Shown one piece after another: positions 8,361 to 15,995 of a stretch of DNA of 43,286 nucleotides (the stretch's first letter is position 1; the number at the start of each line of letters is the position of its first letter). Source of the stretch: Acidobacteriota bacterium (GTDB taxonomy: Bacteria; Actinomycetota; Acidimicrobiia; Acidimicrobiales; Ilumatobacteraceae); NCBI GenBank assembly GCA_018969685.1, contig JAGWXX010000007.1, positions 1-43,286 on the forward strand, read 5' to 3'. The position numbers and the translations under genes were made by a program. The notes beneath the pieces were generated by a model, which was not told where the DNA came from, searched no databases, and worked only from the letters and a program-made list of their open reading frames with translations.

Positions 8361-9391
8361 CCGCCTTCGACGACGCGCCGCTCGGCGGCGCCGTCACCGC
8401 CGCCGAGCTCGCCGACACGGCAGCGTGGATCGCCGGACTGCAGCAACCCGACGGCATGATCCTCTGGAACGAGGACGGCCACTGCGACCCGTGGAACCAC
8501 GTCGAGACGGCGATGGCCCTCGACACCATGGGCCTGCACGACCGGGCCGTCCTCGCCTACCGGTGGCTCGCCGATTCGCAGCGCGCCGACGGCTCCTGGC
8601 ACAACTACTACCTCGGCGACGGCTCGGTGAAGGACCCGAAGCTCGACACGAACGTGTGCGCCTACGTCGCCACCGGCGCCTGGCACCACTGGCTGTGCAC
8701 CGGCGACGCCGCGTTCGTCGCGGAGATGTGGCCGGTCGTGCGGCGCGCGCTCGAATGGGTGCTGTCGATGCGCCGCCCCGACGGCCTCGTCATCTGGGCG
8801 CGCGAGGTCGGCGCCGCGCCGTGGGACTACGCGCTGCTCACGGGATCGTCGTCCATCCGCCACGCGCTGCACTGCGGGGCCAACCTGGCGGCCGTGGCCG
8901 GCCAGCACCAGCCCGAGTGGCGCGCCGTCGCCGACCACCTCGACGCCGCGATCTGCGGCACCCCGGAGGTGTTCGAGCCGAAGGACCGGTGGGCGATGGA
9001 CTGGTACTACCCCGTGCTCACCGGCGCGGTCACGGGGACCGACGCGTCGTCGCGCCTCGAGCGGCAGTGGGACGAGTTCGTCATCGAGGGCCGCGGCGTC
9101 CGCTGCGTGTCGGACGAGGACTGGGTGACCGCGGCCGAGACCGCGGAGTGCGCGCTCGCCCACGCGGTCGTCGGCGACCGGGCGCGCGCACTCGACCTGC
9201 TGTCGTGGACCAGGGCGCACCGGCTGGAGTCGGGCGCATACCTGACCGGCATCGTGTACCCGCACCGCACGGTCTTCCCCGCGGACGAGGTGTCCGCCTA
9301 CACCGGCGCGGCCGTGATCCTCGCGGCCGACGCGATCGCCGGTTCGTCGCCCGCCAGTGCGCTGTTCGGCGGGCTCGCCGTGCTGGACTGA
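8357..9391 (+). CDS. Alpha/alpha-toroid protein (prenyltransferase/terpene-cyclase-like or GH15-like fold), function unknown
   Basis: A 344-residue protein with repeated helix-loop units ending in Q-x3-DG-x-W/I-type motifs, such as [15 protein letters not shown] and [17 protein letters not shown]. Further Trp-rich segments follow: [15 protein letters not shown] and RWAMDWYYP. Such repeats occur in (alpha/alpha)6 barrels: squalene cyclases, prenyltransferase beta subunits and some glycoside hydrolases. Databases often label such proteins prenyltransferase, but I see no clear DDxxD or DxDD catalytic motif. It is encoded as the last gene of the GT4-methyltransferase operon with an ATGA overlap. 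A carbohydrate-active role fits the context equally well. Confidence 0.75.
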   Translation: MTAFDDAPLGGAVTAAELADTAAWIAGLQQPDGMILWNEDGHCDPWNHVETAMALDTMGLHDRAVLAYRWLADSQRADGSWHNYYLGDGSVKDPKLDTNVCAYVATGAWHHWLCTGDAAFVAEMWPVVRRALEWVLSMRRPDGLVIWAREVGAAPWDYALLTGSSSIRHALHCGANLAAVAGQHQPEWRAVADHLDAAICGTPEVFEPKDRWAMDWYYPVLTGAVTGTDASSRLERQWDEFVIEGRGVRCVSDEDWVTAAETAECALAHAVVGDRARALDLLSWTRAHRLESGAYLTGIVYPHRTVFPADEVSAYTGAAVILAADAIAGSSPASALFGGLAVLD

Positions 9392-9416
9392 CGCTCCCAC
9401 CGACGAAAGGACCGAC

Positions 9417-10004
9417 GTGCCCGCACTCGACCGATCCGCCTGCGCCCTGCTGTTCTCCGGGGCCCACACCGCCCATGCGTTCGGGGACGAACCCGTGACC
9501 GATGCGCAGATCCGCGAGCTCTGGGACCTCGTCTCGCCCGCTCCGACCGCCTTCAACAGCCATCCGATGCGCATGGTGCTGGTCCGCTCGGCCGCCGCCC
9601 GCGAACGGCTCGTGTCGCACATGTCCGAGGGCAACAAGGCCAAGACGGCCGCCGCTCCGCTGAGCGTCGTGCTCGCGTGGGACGACGCGTTCCCCGCCAC
9701 GCTGCCGCGCGTGCTGCCGCACAACCCCGCGGCCGCGGGCTTCTTCGGCGACGACGAGCGGCGCCGGACGTTTGCCGTGCAGCAGGCGTGGCTGCAAGCC
9801 GGGTACTTCATCGTCGGCGTCCGCGCCATCGGGCTCGCCGCCGGTCCGATGCTCGGGTTCGACGCACCGGGGGTCGACGCCGACCTGCTCGCCGGCACCT
9901 CGCTGCGGTCGATCTGCGTCGTCAACGTCGGCGCCCCGTCCGCCGACTCCTACAAGCCGCGGTCGCCCCGGCTGGCCTACGACGAGGTCGTCACCGTCCT
10001 CTAG
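9417..10004 (+). CDS. Nitroreductase-family FMN oxidoreductase, RutE/malonic semialdehyde reductase-like
   Basis: A 195-residue nitroreductase-fold protein, close in length to E. coli RutE (about 196). It carries the RutE/HadB-type sequence TAHAFGDEPVTDAQIRELWD, then APTAFNSHPMRMVLV for FMN binding, and QQAWLQAGYFIVGVRAIGL in the dimer-core helix. RutE reduces malonic semialdehyde in pyrimidine breakdown, but no other rut gene is present, so the substrate here is uncertain. The start is GTG 9417 with a Shine-Dalgarno AAAGGA about five bases upstream. It is one of the few leadered genes on this strand. Its TAG stop overlaps the stop of the opposite gene in a shared CTAG. Confidence 0.85.
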   Translation: MPALDRSACALLFSGAHTAHAFGDEPVTDAQIRELWDLVSPAPTAFNSHPMRMVLVRSAAARERLVSHMSEGNKAKTAAAPLSVVLAWDDAFPATLPRVLPHNPAAAGFFGDDERRRTFAVQQAWLQAGYFIVGVRAIGLAAGPMLGFDAPGVDADLLAGTSLRSICVVNVGAPSADSYKPRSPRLAYDEVVTVL

Positions 10005-10639
10005 GCGGGCGCAAGGAGGACGCGGAGCGATCCGCAGCGCGACACCTCGACGAAACCCGCCCGCACCGCCGGCTGGTGGATCTCCTCGAACGGAGCCTGT
10101 CCGCCGTCCGCCGGATCCTCGAAGACGTCGTGGATGGCGAGCAGGCCGCCCGGTGCCACCTTCGGCGACCACGCGAGCCAGTCGGCGCGGGCGACGTCGC
10201 GTCCATGGCCTCCGTCCACGAAGACGAGCGACGCGGCACCGGTGAGGCGCGCGGCGACGGCCGTCGACTCGCCGATCGCCTCTCGTACGACGTCGCCCAG
10301 GCCGGCCCGCGCGATGGTCGCGCGGAAGTGCGGCAGGGTGTCGATGCGGCCCGTCGCCGCGTCGACGAGCGACGGGTCGTGCCACTCCCATCCCTCCTGG
10401 TTCTCCTCCGAGCCGCCGTGGTGGTCGACGGCGTGCACGACGGTGCCGCACGCGCGGGCCGCCGCGCCGAGCCACACCGTGCTGCGACCGCAGTACGAGC
10501 CGACCTCGACGAACGGACGTCCCGGGACGCGTCGCGCCGCGTCGATCGCCGCCGCAAAGAGCGCGTCGCCCTCGTCGGGCGGCATGAAGCCCTTCGTGCC
10601 GATCGCCACGTCCCTCAGGACCGGATCCATCCCCCGCAC
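10001..10639 (-). CDS. Class I SAM methyltransferase (cephalosporin hydroxylase/CmcI or MTase_24-like)
   Basis: A 212-residue Rossmann methyltransferase. FVEVGSYCGRSTVWLG is the SAM-binding loop, VVHAVDHHGGSEENQ holds the acidic strand-2 end, and SLVFVDGGHGRDVARADW is the strand-4 motif with the Asp-Gly-Gly-His seen in the Methyltransf_24 group. VAPGGLLAIHDVF completes the core. It appears soluble. GTG 10639 is chosen over ATG 10630 because a TAGCGT hexamer ends seven bases before it. It stands alone between two plus-strand genes. The substrate is unknown. Confidence 0.85.
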   Translation of the reverse strand: MRGMDPVLRDVAIGTKGFMPPDEGDALFAAAIDAARRVPGRPFVEVGSYCGRSTVWLGAAARACGTVVHAVDHHGGSEENQEGWEWHDPSLVDAATGRIDTLPHFRATIARAGLGDVVREAIGESTAVAARLTGAASLVFVDGGHGRDVARADWLAWSPKVAPGGLLAIHDVFEDPADGGQAPFEEIHQPAVRAGFVEVSRCGSLRVLLAPA

Positions 10640-10646
10640 CGTGGCG

Positions 10647-10652
10647 ACGCTA
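10647..10652 (-). promoter_or_regulatory. Candidate -10 hexamer for the 10639 methyltransferase
   Basis: TAGCGT on the minus strand, seven bases before GTG 10639. A weaker plus-strand CAACAT at 10664-10669 is six bases before the tesB GTG, so the two divergent starts lie 36 bases apart. Confidence 0.5.
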
Positions 10653-10675
10653 CCCGTGCGTGCCAACATGGATCG

Positions 10676-11536
10676 GTGCACTCGGCCCTCGACGAGCTCG
10701 TCTCGCTGCTCGACCTCGAGCAGATCGAGATCAACATCTTCCGTGGCCGGCCCTCGGACGAGAACCGGCAGCGGGTGTTCGGCGGACAGGTTGCGGGGCA
10801 GGCGCTCATGGCCGCGGCACGCACCATCGACGAACCCGACCGGCGCGTGCACTCGCTGCACGCCTACTTCCTCCGCGCGGGCACGCAGGGCAGGCCGATC
10901 CTCTACGAGGTCGACCGCATCCGCGACGGCACCAGCTTCTCCACCCGGCGGGTCGTCGCGATCCAGCACGGCAAGGCGATCTTCAACCTGCACGCGAGCT
11001 TCCAGCGCCGCGAGGACGGACTCGAGTACCAGGTCGACGCGGACGGGGGCGTGCCGGACCCCGAGTCGCTGCCCGACTTCACGACGCGCATGGAGCCGTT
11101 CCGCGAGCAGCTGGGCGACTGGTACCTGCGCCCGCGCCCGATCGACCAGCGCTACTGCGACGGGAGCCCCTTCGACAGGCGGGGCAACCCGCTGCCGGGC
11201 CAGCGGGTCTGGTTCCGCGCGGACGGCAGGCTCCCCGACGACGTGGTCCTGCACGACTGCGTCGCCACCTACGCCAGCGACATGACCCTGCTCGACACCG
11301 CGCTGCTCCCGCACGGACTCTCGTGGTTCGACGGTTCGGTCCAGATGGCCAGCCTCGACCATGCGATGTGGTTCCACCGCGACTTCCGCGCCGACGACTG
11401 GCTGCTGTACCAGCAGGCGTCGATCTCGACGTCGGGATCCCGCGGCCTTGCGGAGGGCCGGATCTACTCGCGCGACGGGCGCCTCGTGATCACCGTGGTG
11501 CAGGAGGGGCTGACCCGCCTGACGCGCAGCCGCTAG
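10676..11536 (+). CDS. tesB: Acyl-CoA thioesterase II
   Basis: TesB hydrolyses medium- to long-chain acyl-CoA to free fatty acid and CoA. The 286-residue length is exactly the usual one. It is a double hotdog protein. The N-terminal hotdog has NIFRGRPSDENRQRVFGGQV and HSLHAYFLRAG, then GTSFSTRRVVAIQHGKAIF. The C-terminal hotdog has YASDMTLLDTAL, SLDHAMWFHRDFRADDWLLY and the terminal GLAEGRIYSRDGRLVITVVQEGL, which carries the family Gln. GTG 10676 gives the standard N-terminus ALDELVSLLDLEQIE. The stop shares a CTAG with the mreB stop. Confidence 0.95.
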   Translation: MHSALDELVSLLDLEQIEINIFRGRPSDENRQRVFGGQVAGQALMAAARTIDEPDRRVHSLHAYFLRAGTQGRPILYEVDRIRDGTSFSTRRVVAIQHGKAIFNLHASFQRREDGLEYQVDADGGVPDPESLPDFTTRMEPFREQLGDWYLRPRPIDQRYCDGSPFDRRGNPLPGQRVWFRADGRLPDDVVLHDCVATYASDMTLLDTALLPHGLSWFDGSVQMASLDHAMWFHRDFRADDWLLYQQASISTSGSRGLAEGRIYSRDGRLVITVVQEGLTRLTRSR

Positions 11537-12540
11537 CCGATGCGCTTGTCCATGAAGAGGTCCTCGAGCGCGTCGAAATTCTCGATGCAGTGACCGGCGC
11601 CGAGCACGACGGCCTCGAGGGGCTGCTCCGCGAGCACGACCGGCACCTTCGTGTCGCGGGCGATCCGGACGTCGAGGCCGCGCAGCATGGCCCCGCCGCC
11701 GACGAGGTACATGCCGCGCGACAGGAAGTCCTGGTGCATCTCGGGGTTCGCCTTGCCGAGGAGCGTGCCGACCGATTCGATCATCTGCTTCAACACCGGA
11801 TTGATCGCCTCGCGGATCTCGGCCGCGGTGAGCACGACGCTCTTCGGGAGCCCGCTCGCCATGTCTCGGCCGCGCACCTCGGCATCCTGCTCGTCGGGCA
11901 TCTCCACCGCGGTGCCGATGCTCTTCTTGATCTCCTCGGCCGTGCGCTCGCCGATGGCGAGGCCATGGGCACGGCGGGCGTGGGCCTGAATGGCCGCGTC
12001 GATGTCGAAGGAACCCTTCCGCAGCGCCTCGATCCACACGATGCCGCCCAGGCTGATGATGGCCGACTCGGTCGTGCCGCCCCCGATGTCGATCACCACG
12101 TTGCCCGTCGGCTCGTCGAGCGGGAGGTCGGCGCCGATGGCTGCGGCCATGGGCTGCTCGATCAGTCGCGCCTCCGAGGCGCCGGCGCGCCGCGTGGCGA
12201 CCGTGACCGCGCGGCGCTCCACCTCGGTGATCGCCGACGGCACGCAGATCAGCACCCGCGGCCGCGAGAACCGCGACACTCCGGCCCGCTGCAGCAGGAG
12301 TCGGATCATCTTCTCGGTCACCTCGAAGTCGGTGATCGCCCCGCCGCGCAGGGGACGGACGGCGACGATGAACTCCGGCGTGCGGCCGATCATCGACCAC
12401 GCATCGTTGCCCGTCGCCAGCACGTCGCCCGTCTTGCGGTTCATCGCGATGACGGAGGGTTCGTTGATGACGATGCCCTCACCCTGCTTGTAGACGAGCG
12501 TGTTGGCGGTGCCGAGATCGATGGCGAGGTCCCGCGCCAC
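11533..12540 (-). CDS. mreB: Rod-shape-determining actin homologue MreB
   Basis: A 335-residue MreB, normal in length. The phosphate-1 loop is LAIDLGTANTLVY, followed by the phosphate-2 loop VVIDIGGGTTESAIISLGG. Other landmarks are VLICVPSAITEVERRAV, EQPMAAAIGADLP and the adenosine-binding GMYLVGGGAMLRGLD near the C-terminus. MreB filaments organise lateral wall synthesis. The usual partners mreC, mreD and rodA are absent. It sits third in an operon behind moaE and a 65-residue membrane protein, three bases after the latter. Many actinomycetes lack mreB and grow from the pole, so its presence suggests a lineage with lateral elongation or another filament role. Confidence 0.95.
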   Translation of the reverse strand: MARDLAIDLGTANTLVYKQGEGIVINEPSVIAMNRKTGDVLATGNDAWSMIGRTPEFIVAVRPLRGGAITDFEVTEKMIRLLLQRAGVSRFSRPRVLICVPSAITEVERRAVTVATRRAGASEARLIEQPMAAAIGADLPLDEPTGNVVIDIGGGTTESAIISLGGIVWIEALRKGSFDIDAAIQAHARRAHGLAIGERTAEEIKKSIGTAVEMPDEQDAEVRGRDMASGLPKSVVLTAAEIREAINPVLKQMIESVGTLLGKANPEMHQDFLSRGMYLVGGGAMLRGLDVRIARDTKVPVVLAEQPLEAVVLGAGHCIENFDALEDLFMDKRIG

Positions 12541-12543
12541 GGC

Positions 12544-12741
12544 CTACCTTCCCCGCCCGAGGGACCGCACGCTGCCCCGGACGTTCGAGCGCGACTCGAG
12601 CGACAGCGCGTCGAGGTGCCTGCGGAAGCGGGCGACGCCGGTCCTGCTCTGGAACGTCCTCTCCTCGCGCCTCACCACGAGCAGCAGCAGCACCGACGAC
12701 AGCACCGACACCGCCATCAGCCCGGATGCGACCGCGTTCAC
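12544..12741 (-). CDS. Small single-pass membrane protein between moaE and mreB
   Basis: A 65-residue protein not recognised by family. Residues 3-22 (AVASGLMAVSVLSSVLLLLV) form one strong transmembrane helix, followed at once by RREER and a basic, probably cytoplasmic tail ending SVRSLGRGR. By the positive-inside rule the C-terminus is cytoplasmic. The GTG start overlaps the moaE stop (GTGA), and only three bases separate its stop from the mreB start, so all three are co-translated. A membrane anchor or adaptor for MreB is a plausible role by position only. Confidence 0.75.
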   Translation of the reverse strand: MNAVASGLMAVSVLSSVLLLLVVRREERTFQSRTGVARFRRHLDALSLESRSNVRGSVRSLGRGR

Positions 12742-13235
12742 GCCGTGCCCTGCGCGTCCACGAAGTCGCGGAGGTCGACCACCTGCCGGGCGGATCCCGC
12801 CCATTCGGTGCCATCCCTCCACGTCTCGCGCTTCCAGATGGGGACCGTCGCCTTCAGTGCGTCGATGCCGAACCTCGCCGCAGCGAAGGCATCGGGACGG
12901 TGCGGCGCGCCCACCACGACGACGACCGAGGACTCCCCCACGGGCACGTCGCCGGTGCGGTGCAGCATCGCGACGCGGACGACCGACGGGTGGCGACGGC
13001 GGATCTCGGCGACGATCTCGGCCATCCGCGGAAGGGCTGCGTCCTCCCACGCCTCGTAACTGAGGGCGCTCACGCCGTCGCGGCCCTCCGAGTGGTCGCG
13101 GGCGGTGCCGGAGAACAGCACGACGGCGCCGCACGACGGGTGGACCGCCCAGTCGTAGGCGCGGCCGACGTCGAGCCGGTCGGGGGAGATCGCCAGGAGC
13201 GTCCTGTCCTCGTCAGGCTCGGTGTGCGCAGCCAT
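12738..13235 (-). CDS. moaE: Molybdopterin synthase catalytic subunit MoaE
   Basis: MoaE, with thiocarboxylated MoaD, inserts the dithiolene sulfurs into precursor Z to form molybdopterin. The 165-residue product has the family order: CGAVVLFSGTARDHSEG, then LSYEAWEDAALPRM, then HRTGDVPVGESSVVVVVGAPHR. The catalytic-lysine segment VPIWKRETWRDGTEW lies near the C-terminus. The start is ATG 13235, six bases after a TACGCT hexamer. There is no moaD or other cofactor gene here. It heads an operon with the small membrane protein and mreB, an unusual pairing that may be only positional. Confidence 0.95.
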   Translation of the reverse strand: MAAHTEPDEDRTLLAISPDRLDVGRAYDWAVHPSCGAVVLFSGTARDHSEGRDGVSALSYEAWEDAALPRMAEIVAEIRRRHPSVVRVAMLHRTGDVPVGESSVVVVVGAPHRPDAFAAARFGIDALKATVPIWKRETWRDGTEWAGSARQVVDLRDFVDAQGTA

Positions 13236-13241
13236 TGCTTC

Positions 13242-13247
13242 AGCGTA
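13242..13247 (-). promoter_or_regulatory. Candidate -10 hexamer for the moaE-mreB operon
   Basis: TACGCT on the minus strand, six bases before ATG 13235. It faces away from the plus-strand hexamer at 13286-13291, with 38 bases between them. Confidence 0.55.
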
Positions 13248-13285
13248 CCGTCGGGCAGTGAAGCCGCCGGAGCGACGGCGGTCGT

Positions 13286-13291
13286 TAGTGT
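13286..13291 (+). promoter_or_regulatory. Candidate -10 hexamer for the S1C-like protein
   Basis: TAGTGT, eight bases before GTG 13300. It is the reason GTG 13300 was preferred over in-frame GTGs at 13258 and 13288. Confidence 0.45.
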
Positions 13292-13299
13292 CGCCGGCG

Positions 13300-14118
13300 G
13301 TGACCGACGGGCTGGGTGCCGGCGACAACGACGAACCTTCGGGAGGCCTCCCTGCTCCGCTGCCGCTCCACGAGCGCACGTGGATCCATCCATCGGAGCT
13401 CGGAGCGATCCACGCAGCCGATCGCGCCCGCGCAGGCGACACCGTCAAGCAGGCCAGCATCCTCGTCGCCGTCGCCAGCGTCGTGCTCTCGCTCCTCTTC
13501 GTCCAGGCGGTGAACCCCGCGAGGCGCCCGGCACCGCGTGCGCGCGCATTCGACACCACCCCGGTGTCGGGGACGTCGGGGACGCCGGGACCGCGCCGGG
13601 CGGAACTCGTGGGCTCGGTGGCCGCGACCGGTGCGCCCGTCGCGGCGCTCGGGGACGGCGCGGTGATGGTCGCACCGTCCGGGCAGGGCGAACCGGGGAG
13701 CACGGTGTCCGTGGCGTTTCGCGGCGGGGTCATCGACGCCACGGTGCTCGGGACGGAGAACGGGTACGGGTTGCAGCTGCTGTCGATCCCGGCGGACGGC
13801 GGTTCCGCCGCCGGTACCCCGTTCGTCCCGCCCGTCGCCGAACCCGCACCGGAGCCGAGCCGCGGCGACACGATCACCGTCCACGGCGCGAACGACGCGG
13901 TCGGCACCGCCACGATCGGCATCGCCAGTGGCGCGCTCCATCCGTTGCTGCCGGTCGATCCAGGGCTCGACCATCCCGACGGGGGTGGACCGGCGTTCGA
14001 CGACGAGGGACGGTTGTGCGGGTGGGTCGTGGTGGTGAACGGCGCGCACCTGCTCGTCCCGGTCGCGGAGCTGCTCGCGGCCGTCCCTAGGCTCGCCGCA
14101 GATGCCGGACGAACCTGA
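13300..14118 (+). CDS. Membrane-anchored degenerate S1C/HtrA-like protease-fold protein
   Basis: A 272-residue protein with a short cytoplasmic tail carrying ERTWIHPSEL (residues 25-34). That motif precedes the membrane helix in many actinobacterial HtrA-type proteases. The TM helix follows at about 52-71, then an extracytoplasmic domain rich in Gly, Val and Pro. Near its end, residues 227-231 read DGGGP where a trypsin-like protease would have DSGGP, so the nucleophile position is Gly228. The following strand (EGRLCGWVVVV) also fits the S1 fold. No His-Asp pair is obvious. I infer a non-catalytic homologue. The gene overlaps the next one by 17 bases, and start choice is uncertain. Confidence 0.65.
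   Translation: MTDGLGAGDNDEPSGGLPAPLPLHERTWIHPSELGAIHAADRARAGDTVKQASILVAVASVVLSLLFVQAVNPARRPAPRARAFDTTPVSGTSGTPGPRRAELVGSVAATGAPVAALGDGAVMVAPSGQGEPGSTVSVAFRGGVIDATVLGTENGYGLQLLSIPADGGSAAGTPFVPPVAEPAPEPSRGDTITVHGANDAVGTATIGIASGALHPLLPVDPGLDHPDGGGPAFDDEGRLCGWVVVVNGAHLLVPVAELLAAVPRLAADAGRT
14088..14093 (+). promoter_or_regulatory. Candidate -10 hexamer for the DUF2342 protein
   Basis: TAGGCT inside the end of the preceding gene, eight bases before ATG 14102. It suggests an internal promoter in a two-gene unit. Confidence 0.5.
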
Positions 14119-15286
14119 CGATCCCTTCGGCAAGCTGCCGTTCTTCGGCGACCTTGCACGGGCCATGTCGGGACAGGGTCCGGTCAACTGGGACGTCGCG
14201 CGCCAGGTTGCGTTCACGTCCGCGGCGCAGGGAGCCACGAGCGAGCCGAACGTCGATCCCGCATCGCGGATCTCCATCGAGCGGTCGTTCGCCGAGGTCG
14301 ATCCGCACGTCCGCGCGCTGACCGGGTTGTCCACCGGTGCCGGGGGCCGTCCGCCGGCGATCCTCGCAGTCAACCGCTCGACGTGGGCGCACCACACGCT
14401 CGAGGCCTACCGTCCGATCGTCGCGGGACTCGCCGACGCACTTGCGCCCGGCGCCGGGCGCGACGGGGTCGAACGCGACGGCTCGGACAATCCCATGGCG
14501 GCGCTGCTCTCCCGCTTCTCCTCGATGATGGCCCCCGCCATGCTCGGCATGGCCGTCGGCACGCTCGTCGGCCAGCTCGCGCAGCGCGCGTTCGGCCAGT
14601 ACGACCTGCCGCTGCCGCGCGAGCCGCGCGGCCAGGTACTGGTCGTCCCCGCCACGATCGACGCCTTTGCAGCCGACTGGAGCATCGAACCGGACCACAT
14701 GCGCCGGTGGGTCGCGGTGCACGAGCTCGTCGTGCACGCCGTGTTCGGCGTCGACCACGTGCGGTCGGCCATCGACGGCGCGGTCCGCCGCTACGTCTCG
14801 GGGTTCCGCTCCGATCCTGCGTCGATCGCGGATCGGATGGCCGGCATCGCCGACGCGGGCGGGGATCCCGCGGCCGCGCTCCAGCAGCTCCTGTCCGATC
14901 CGACGCTGCTGCTCGGCGCCGTCCGTTCCGCCGAACAGGACGCACTCGCCCCCGAACTCGACGCGATGGTCGCCGCGCTCATCGGCTACGTCGACCGCTG
15001 CGTCGACACCGTCGCGGCAGCGGTCGTCCCCTCGGCGTCCGCGGTCGGCGAGGCCGTGCGGCGGCGGCGCATCGAGTCGGGGCCGCACGACCGGTTCGTC
15101 GAGCAGCTGCTGGGACTCCGGCTGACGCGGGACCAGGTGGCGCGCGGCTCGGCCTTCGTCAACGGCGTGATCGAGCGCGCCGGCAACGACGGCCTCGCCC
15201 GGCTCTTCGAGGCCCCCGGATCGCTCCCGACCCCGAGCGAGGTGGACGCACCGGGACTGTGGCTCGCCCGGCTCGGGGAGCGCTGA
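14102..15286 (+). CDS. Zinc-dependent metalloprotease-like protein (DUF2342/TIGR03624 type)
   Basis: A 394-residue protein of the actinobacterial DUF2342 family, whose members are often called zinc-dependent metalloprotease or F420 biosynthesis-associated protein. The key sequence is AVHELVVHAVF, where His207, Glu208 and His211 form an HExxH zinc site. It follows a hydrophobic stretch, MMAPAMLGMAVGTLVGQL (about 140-157). The N-terminus has DPFGKLPFFGDLARAMSGQGPVN, typical of the family. Other parts are mostly helical, with WSIEPDHMRRWVAVHE leading into the site. The substrate is unknown. It ends one base from the opposite-strand response regulator. Confidence 0.85.
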   Translation: MPDEPDDPFGKLPFFGDLARAMSGQGPVNWDVARQVAFTSAAQGATSEPNVDPASRISIERSFAEVDPHVRALTGLSTGAGGRPPAILAVNRSTWAHHTLEAYRPIVAGLADALAPGAGRDGVERDGSDNPMAALLSRFSSMMAPAMLGMAVGTLVGQLAQRAFGQYDLPLPREPRGQVLVVPATIDAFAADWSIEPDHMRRWVAVHELVVHAVFGVDHVRSAIDGAVRRYVSGFRSDPASIADRMAGIADAGGDPAAALQQLLSDPTLLLGAVRSAEQDALAPELDAMVAALIGYVDRCVDTVAAAVVPSASAVGEAVRRRRIESGPHDRFVEQLLGLRLTRDQVARGSAFVNGVIERAGNDGLARLFEAPGSLPTPSEVDAPGLWLARLGER

Positions 15287-15287
15287 C

Positions 15288-15995
15288 TCAGGACCGTTCG
15301 AACTTGTAGCCGAGCCCGCGGATCGTCACGATCCGCGCGGGGTTCGACGGATCGGACTCGACCTTCGCCCGCAGGCGCTTGACGTGCACGTCGAGCGTCT
15401 TGGTGTCGCCGAAGTAGTCGGATCCCCACACCTTGTCGATCAGCTGGTCCCTCGTCAGGACCCGGCCCGCGTGGGACATCAGCACCCAGAGCAGCTCGAA
15501 CTCCCGGAGCGGCAGCCGCACCGGCTCCCCGCGCACCGTCACCACGTGCCGCTCGGGGTCGATCGTCACGTCGCCCACGGCGACGGCAGACCCCGATCCA
15601 TCCGCGCCGTCGTCGGACGGGCGCTCGGCCCGGCGCAGCACGGCGCGGACGCGCGCCACCAGCTCGCGCAGGCGATACGGCTTGACCACGTAGTCGTCGG
15701 CACCCACCTCGAGGCCGACCACCGCGTCGATCTCCGCCCCCTTCGCCGTGACCATGATGATCGGCACCTGGCTCGTGCGCCGGATCTCGCGGCACACGTC
15801 GGTGCCGGACAGCCGCGGCAGCATCACGTCGAGCAGGATCACGTCCGGTGCAGACGCGGCGAACTCGTCCAGGGCCTCCGCTCCGTCGCGCGCCACGCGC
15901 ACCTCGAACCCCTCGCGCGACAGTCCCACCTGCAGGGCGTCGACGAAGGACTCCTCGTCGTCCACGACGAGCACGACCGGCCTGCGCTCAGGCAC
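15288..15995 (-). CDS. OmpR/PhoB-family response regulator, RegX3-like
   Basis: A 235-residue two-domain regulator. The receiver has the acidic pair Asp12-Asp13, phospho-acceptor Asp56 (ILLDVMLP), the Thr in MVTAKG and Lys in YVVKPY. The winged-helix DNA-binding domain follows (VTIDPERHVVTVRGE through TIRGLGYKFE), with the recognition segment TLDVHVKRLRAKV. GTG 15995 is chosen because GGGAGG lies five bases upstream; it overlaps the kinase gene by eight bases. With phoU and the kinase next door it most likely controls the phosphate-starvation response, as RegX3 does in mycobacteria. Confidence 0.93.
   Translation of the reverse strand: MPERRPVVLVVDDEESFVDALQVGLSREGFEVRVARDGAEALDEFAASAPDVILLDVMLPRLSGTDVCREIRRTSQVPIIMVTAKGAEIDAVVGLEVGADDYVVKPYRLRELVARVRAVLRRAERPSDDGADGSGSAVAVGDVTIDPERHVVTVRGEPVRLPLREFELLWVLMSHAGRVLTRDQLIDKVWGSDYFGDTKTLDVHVKRLRAKVESDPSNPARIVTIRGLGYKFERS

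Noticed and set aside
10639-12400. Upstream extension of the methyltransferase frame through the tesB and mreB region
   Set aside because: It is antisense to tesB and in another frame of mreB, and its composition is low-complexity Arg/Ala/Gly. The TAGCGT hexamer and GTG at 10639 mark the true start.
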